Assembly: GCA_031292555.1 (NCBI GenBank)
Contig: JARLGV010000121.1
Span: forward strand, 48,374-112,373
From: Fimbriimonas sp.
GTDB taxonomy: Bacteria > Armatimonadota > Fimbriimonadia > Fimbriimonadales > Fimbriimonadaceae
DNA length: 64,000 bases
Reading direction: 5' to 3'
Both the position numbers and the translations under genes were made by a program. Below the pieces are notes generated by a model. It did no database searches. It saw nothing but the letters and a program-made list of their open reading frames with translations, and was not told the DNA's origin. This document shows, in pieces, positions 62,236-64,000 of the stretch; positions within the stretch are counted from its first letter, which is position 1, and the number at the start of each line of letters is the position of its first letter.

Positions 62236-62898
62236 TCAGTCCTTTACGAGCGCCTGCTCGAGGATCGGCTGCCAGATACGGTAGCCGGTCGCATTCATAT
62301 GGAGGCGGTCATCGACGAAGATGTCGCCCTTCGGCCGTCCCTGGTCATCCAGCATGGCGTCCCAGACGTTCACGAATTGGGTGGCCCTTTGCCGGGCGCA
62401 GAACTCGGCGATCCAGCGGTTGGCGGCAATGAACTTGGATCGAAGGAACCAGCGGCTCGGGCTTGGCTTCATCGAGACGTAGACGATTGGCACATTAGGA
62501 AGGCGCATGCGAATGAGCCGGAAGAGCGTTGTGAAACGGTTGGCGACTTTGTAAGCGGCCAGCCTAGGGTCGCCGGCAAGGTCGTTTTCTCCGCAGTAGA
62601 TCACGATCTGCCGTGGGGCATAGGGGAAGACGACCCGATCGAGATACCGCGTGACGTCGGGCAAGCTAGAGCCGCCAAAGGCGCGATTGAGGATCCTGTG
62701 GTTAGGAAAGTAGTCGCCGACGTCGGTCCACCGCGTGAAGGAGGAACTGCCGATGAACAATATCTGCCCCTTCGCCGGTCGGCTCTTTGCGTCTTGCTTG
62801 GCGAACTCGAGGACGTCGCGGTAAAACGGCGGCTCAGGCGCCTTCGGTTTCTGAGGCACGATGAGCAACGAGGCAGCGGCGTAGCAAGCAAGAACCAT
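62236..62898 (-). CDS. SGNH/GDSL-family hydrolase
   Basis: A 220-residue exported enzyme with a short signal (MVLACYAAASLLIV). Catalytic Ser in LFIGSSSFTRW, Gly in NRAFGGSSL, Asn in YCGENDLAG and the Asp-x-x-His pair in VDDRLHMNATGY, so all SGNH blocks are intact. Family members are esterases or lipases acting on small esters, phospholipids or acetylated sugars. The stop is 5 nt upstream of the rmuC start, so they probably share an operon. Confidence 0.9.
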   Translation of the reverse strand: MVLACYAAASLLIVPQKPKAPEPPFYRDVLEFAKQDAKSRPAKGQILFIGSSSFTRWTDVGDYFPNHRILNRAFGGSSLPDVTRYLDRVVFPYAPRQIVIYCGENDLAGDPRLAAYKVANRFTTLFRLIRMRLPNVPIVYVSMKPSPSRWFLRSKFIAANRWIAEFCARQRATQFVNVWDAMLDDQGRPKGDIFVDDRLHMNATGYRIWQPILEQALVKD

Positions 62899-63131
62899 GC
62901 ATCGAAGTTACCTCGTCTCGGAAGATGTGCCACCCCCTCGGAGAGTTTCGTAGAGGCGACGGATGCTCATCCCGGCGCAACCGCCGAAGGAAGTCTCTGA
63001 CTCGTGTGAATGGCGTCGGCCCCAATCGGCCGTTCCGCGCGGATGAACATCCCGCGCCTCGGGTGTCACTATCATTTGTTGCCAAACGTGCCGTTTCGAC
63101 CCTCACCTGCCGCCCCACGCCTCTCCGGAGT

Positions 63132-63143
63132 TACACTTCGCTT
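63132..63143 (+). promoter_or_regulatory. -10 box and 6-nt gap before the last CDS
   Basis: TACACT (63132-63137) is followed by TCGCTT and GTG 63144, fitting the leaderless layout of other promoters here. Confidence 0.5.
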
Positions 63144-64000
63144 GTGGTTCTTCTGGCGTTGGCAGCAGGGGTGATGGGGATGACGGGGCAGATCGACGGG
63201 AATGCGCCGGACGGAGTGCCGTTCACGGTGGCGGCTGCGCCGTGGCCGGTGGACGGGTTGGGGAACCACCGGGTGGTGATTCGAGTCGACAAGCCGGGCG
63301 GATGGGTTCGCGTCCGACTTCCGTGGCGACGCCATGACCTGAGGGTTGCCGACAAGGGCGTCGTGGTCGCGCCGCTCGACTCACCGACGCAAACGGCTCC
63401 TTCGATGGTGTTCAGCGCAACCGAAGAGGTCGGCGACATTGCGTTCGATGCGGTCGCCGGAGCGGGGCTGTATGCCCTTTACTACCTCCCATATCGCTTT
63501 GACCTTACCGAAGGCTGGACCGACACCCACTACCTCACACGAAAGGATACGGAGAGAACTGACAAGAACGCCATTTGGGACCGGCTTCCTTTCGCGACAC
63601 CGGTGCGGTTCGAAGCGCGGTCGGAATTCGATCGCTTCGCCCCCATGGAACTGCCGGCGACGGCGACAGAGCTAGAGCGCCTGTCCGAGCAGCACCCAGA
63701 ACCGTATTGGGTCTTTCCGGAGGATCGGACCAGGCCGGTTAGGATGTTCGACCGGATACCGGCCCTCTGGGCGGCCCGGGGTCCCTCCAACGCTCTTGTC
63801 GGCGAAGCGAGACCGAACGAGTACTACGTGTACCAGCTGGCGGTCTGCCCAAGGACCTCCGACCTGAAGGACGTTCGCATCGATTTCGACGACCTCGTCG
63901 GCCCGGGTGGCAGGAGGATCGCCAAGAACCGCCTGACCTGCTTCAACCTCGGCGGGACCAACTGGGATGGCTCCCCTCTGCATAAAGTTGTCAACGTCGC
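63144..64000 (+). CDS. Glycoside hydrolase-domain protein (DUF6067-type), 3' end outside window
   Basis: The frame stays open to the window end, 285 codons visible. The start is GTG 63144 behind a TACACT box. After a short signal (VVLLALAAGVMG) come segments typical of this large family: LYALYYLPYRF, TEGWTDTHYLTRKDTE, FEARSEFDRFAPMEL, WVFPEDRTRPVRMFD, IPALWAARGP, EARPNEYYVYQLAVC and CFNLGGTNWDG. DUF6067 proteins are mostly 800-plus residues and predicted secreted glycosidases. The catalytic half lies beyond the window. Confidence 0.75.
   Translation, partial: MVLLALAAGVMGMTGQIDGNAPDGVPFTVAAAPWPVDGLGNHRVVIRVDKPGGWVRVRLPWRRHDLRVADKGVVVAPLDSPTQTAPSMVFSATEEVGDIAFDAVAGAGLYALYYLPYRFDLTEGWTDTHYLTRKDTERTDKNAIWDRLPFATPVRFEARSEFDRFAPMELPATATELERLSEQHPEPYWVFPEDRTRPVRMFDRIPALWAARGPSNALVGEARPNEYYVYQLAVCPRTSDLKDVRIDFDDLVGPGGRRIAKNRLTCFNLGGTNWDGSPLHKVVNV

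Overview
The window looks like a chromosomal segment of an Armatimonadota bacterium, probably Fimbriimonadia. This is inference from the mix of genes, not from a marker match. The clues are a type II pseudopilin-like secreted protein with the FTLIELLVVIAIIAIL start, large PQQ-propeller and Ig-like surface proteins, several secreted glycoside hydrolases and propeller lipoproteins, moderately high GC, and frequent GTG/TTG starts. At several promoters a TANNNT-like -10 box sits only about 6 nt before the start codon, the layout expected for leaderless mRNAs.

Layout. 1-1771: end of an NAD-type isocitrate dehydrogenase and an RmlD-type reductase. 1815-2796: a clear TPP riboswitch that, unexpectedly, precedes a pseudopilin-like gene. 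2855-7729 (minus): a two-domain YHS/TRASH-like secreted protein and the translation/envelope cluster rpsB-tsf-pyrH-frr-uppS. 7998-14588: DinB-like protein, aat, an NmrA-like reductase, trmFO, a TauE permease, a methyltransferase and an aldo/keto reductase. 14834-21359: a 1623-residue PQQ-propeller/Ig-repeat protein and a GH44 glycosidase. 21486-29475: hom, a nitrilase-family amidase, a propeller lipoprotein, a SIS sugar isomerase, then a run of secreted protein, tsaB, murB and a PAP2 phosphatase. 29491-32906: M50 peptidase, GerMN protein, a cell-wall amidase and a small zinc-ribbon membrane protein, then tRNA-Val(TAC).

33067-41439 is the accessory region, beginning just after the tRNA. It has degenerate repeats, a TOPRIM-like plus AAA-ATPase pair, and a complete type I restriction-modification operon hsdM-hsdS-hsdR. 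I read it as a defence island, and the ATPase/TOPRIM pair is the best candidate for an undescribed system.

41765-49799: uppP, a fused alpha/beta dehydrogenase E1, a lipoprotein with a coupled upstream gene, a two-component system whose response regulator apparently starts with ATT, VanZ, EamA and a polysaccharide deacetylase with altered catalytic motifs. 49824-53933: a DUF1854 protein paired with an unusual ABC exporter (extra PH-like and zinc-ribbon head), then a response regulator-GGDEF protein behind an AT-rich regulatory region. 53935-64000: dsbD, hppD, a UbiA prenyltransferase, a secreted zincin-like protein, an MBL hydrolase, rmuC, an SGNH hydrolase and the start of a DUF6067-type glycoside hydrolase cut by the window end.

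Functionally the window combines housekeeping translation and envelope synthesis (uppS/uppP/murB/amidase form a lipid-carrier and peptidoglycan theme), secreted polysaccharide-active proteins, quinone/tyrosine metabolism (hppD, UbiA) and one defence island. No insertion sequence, CRISPR array, rRNA or replication origin was recognised.
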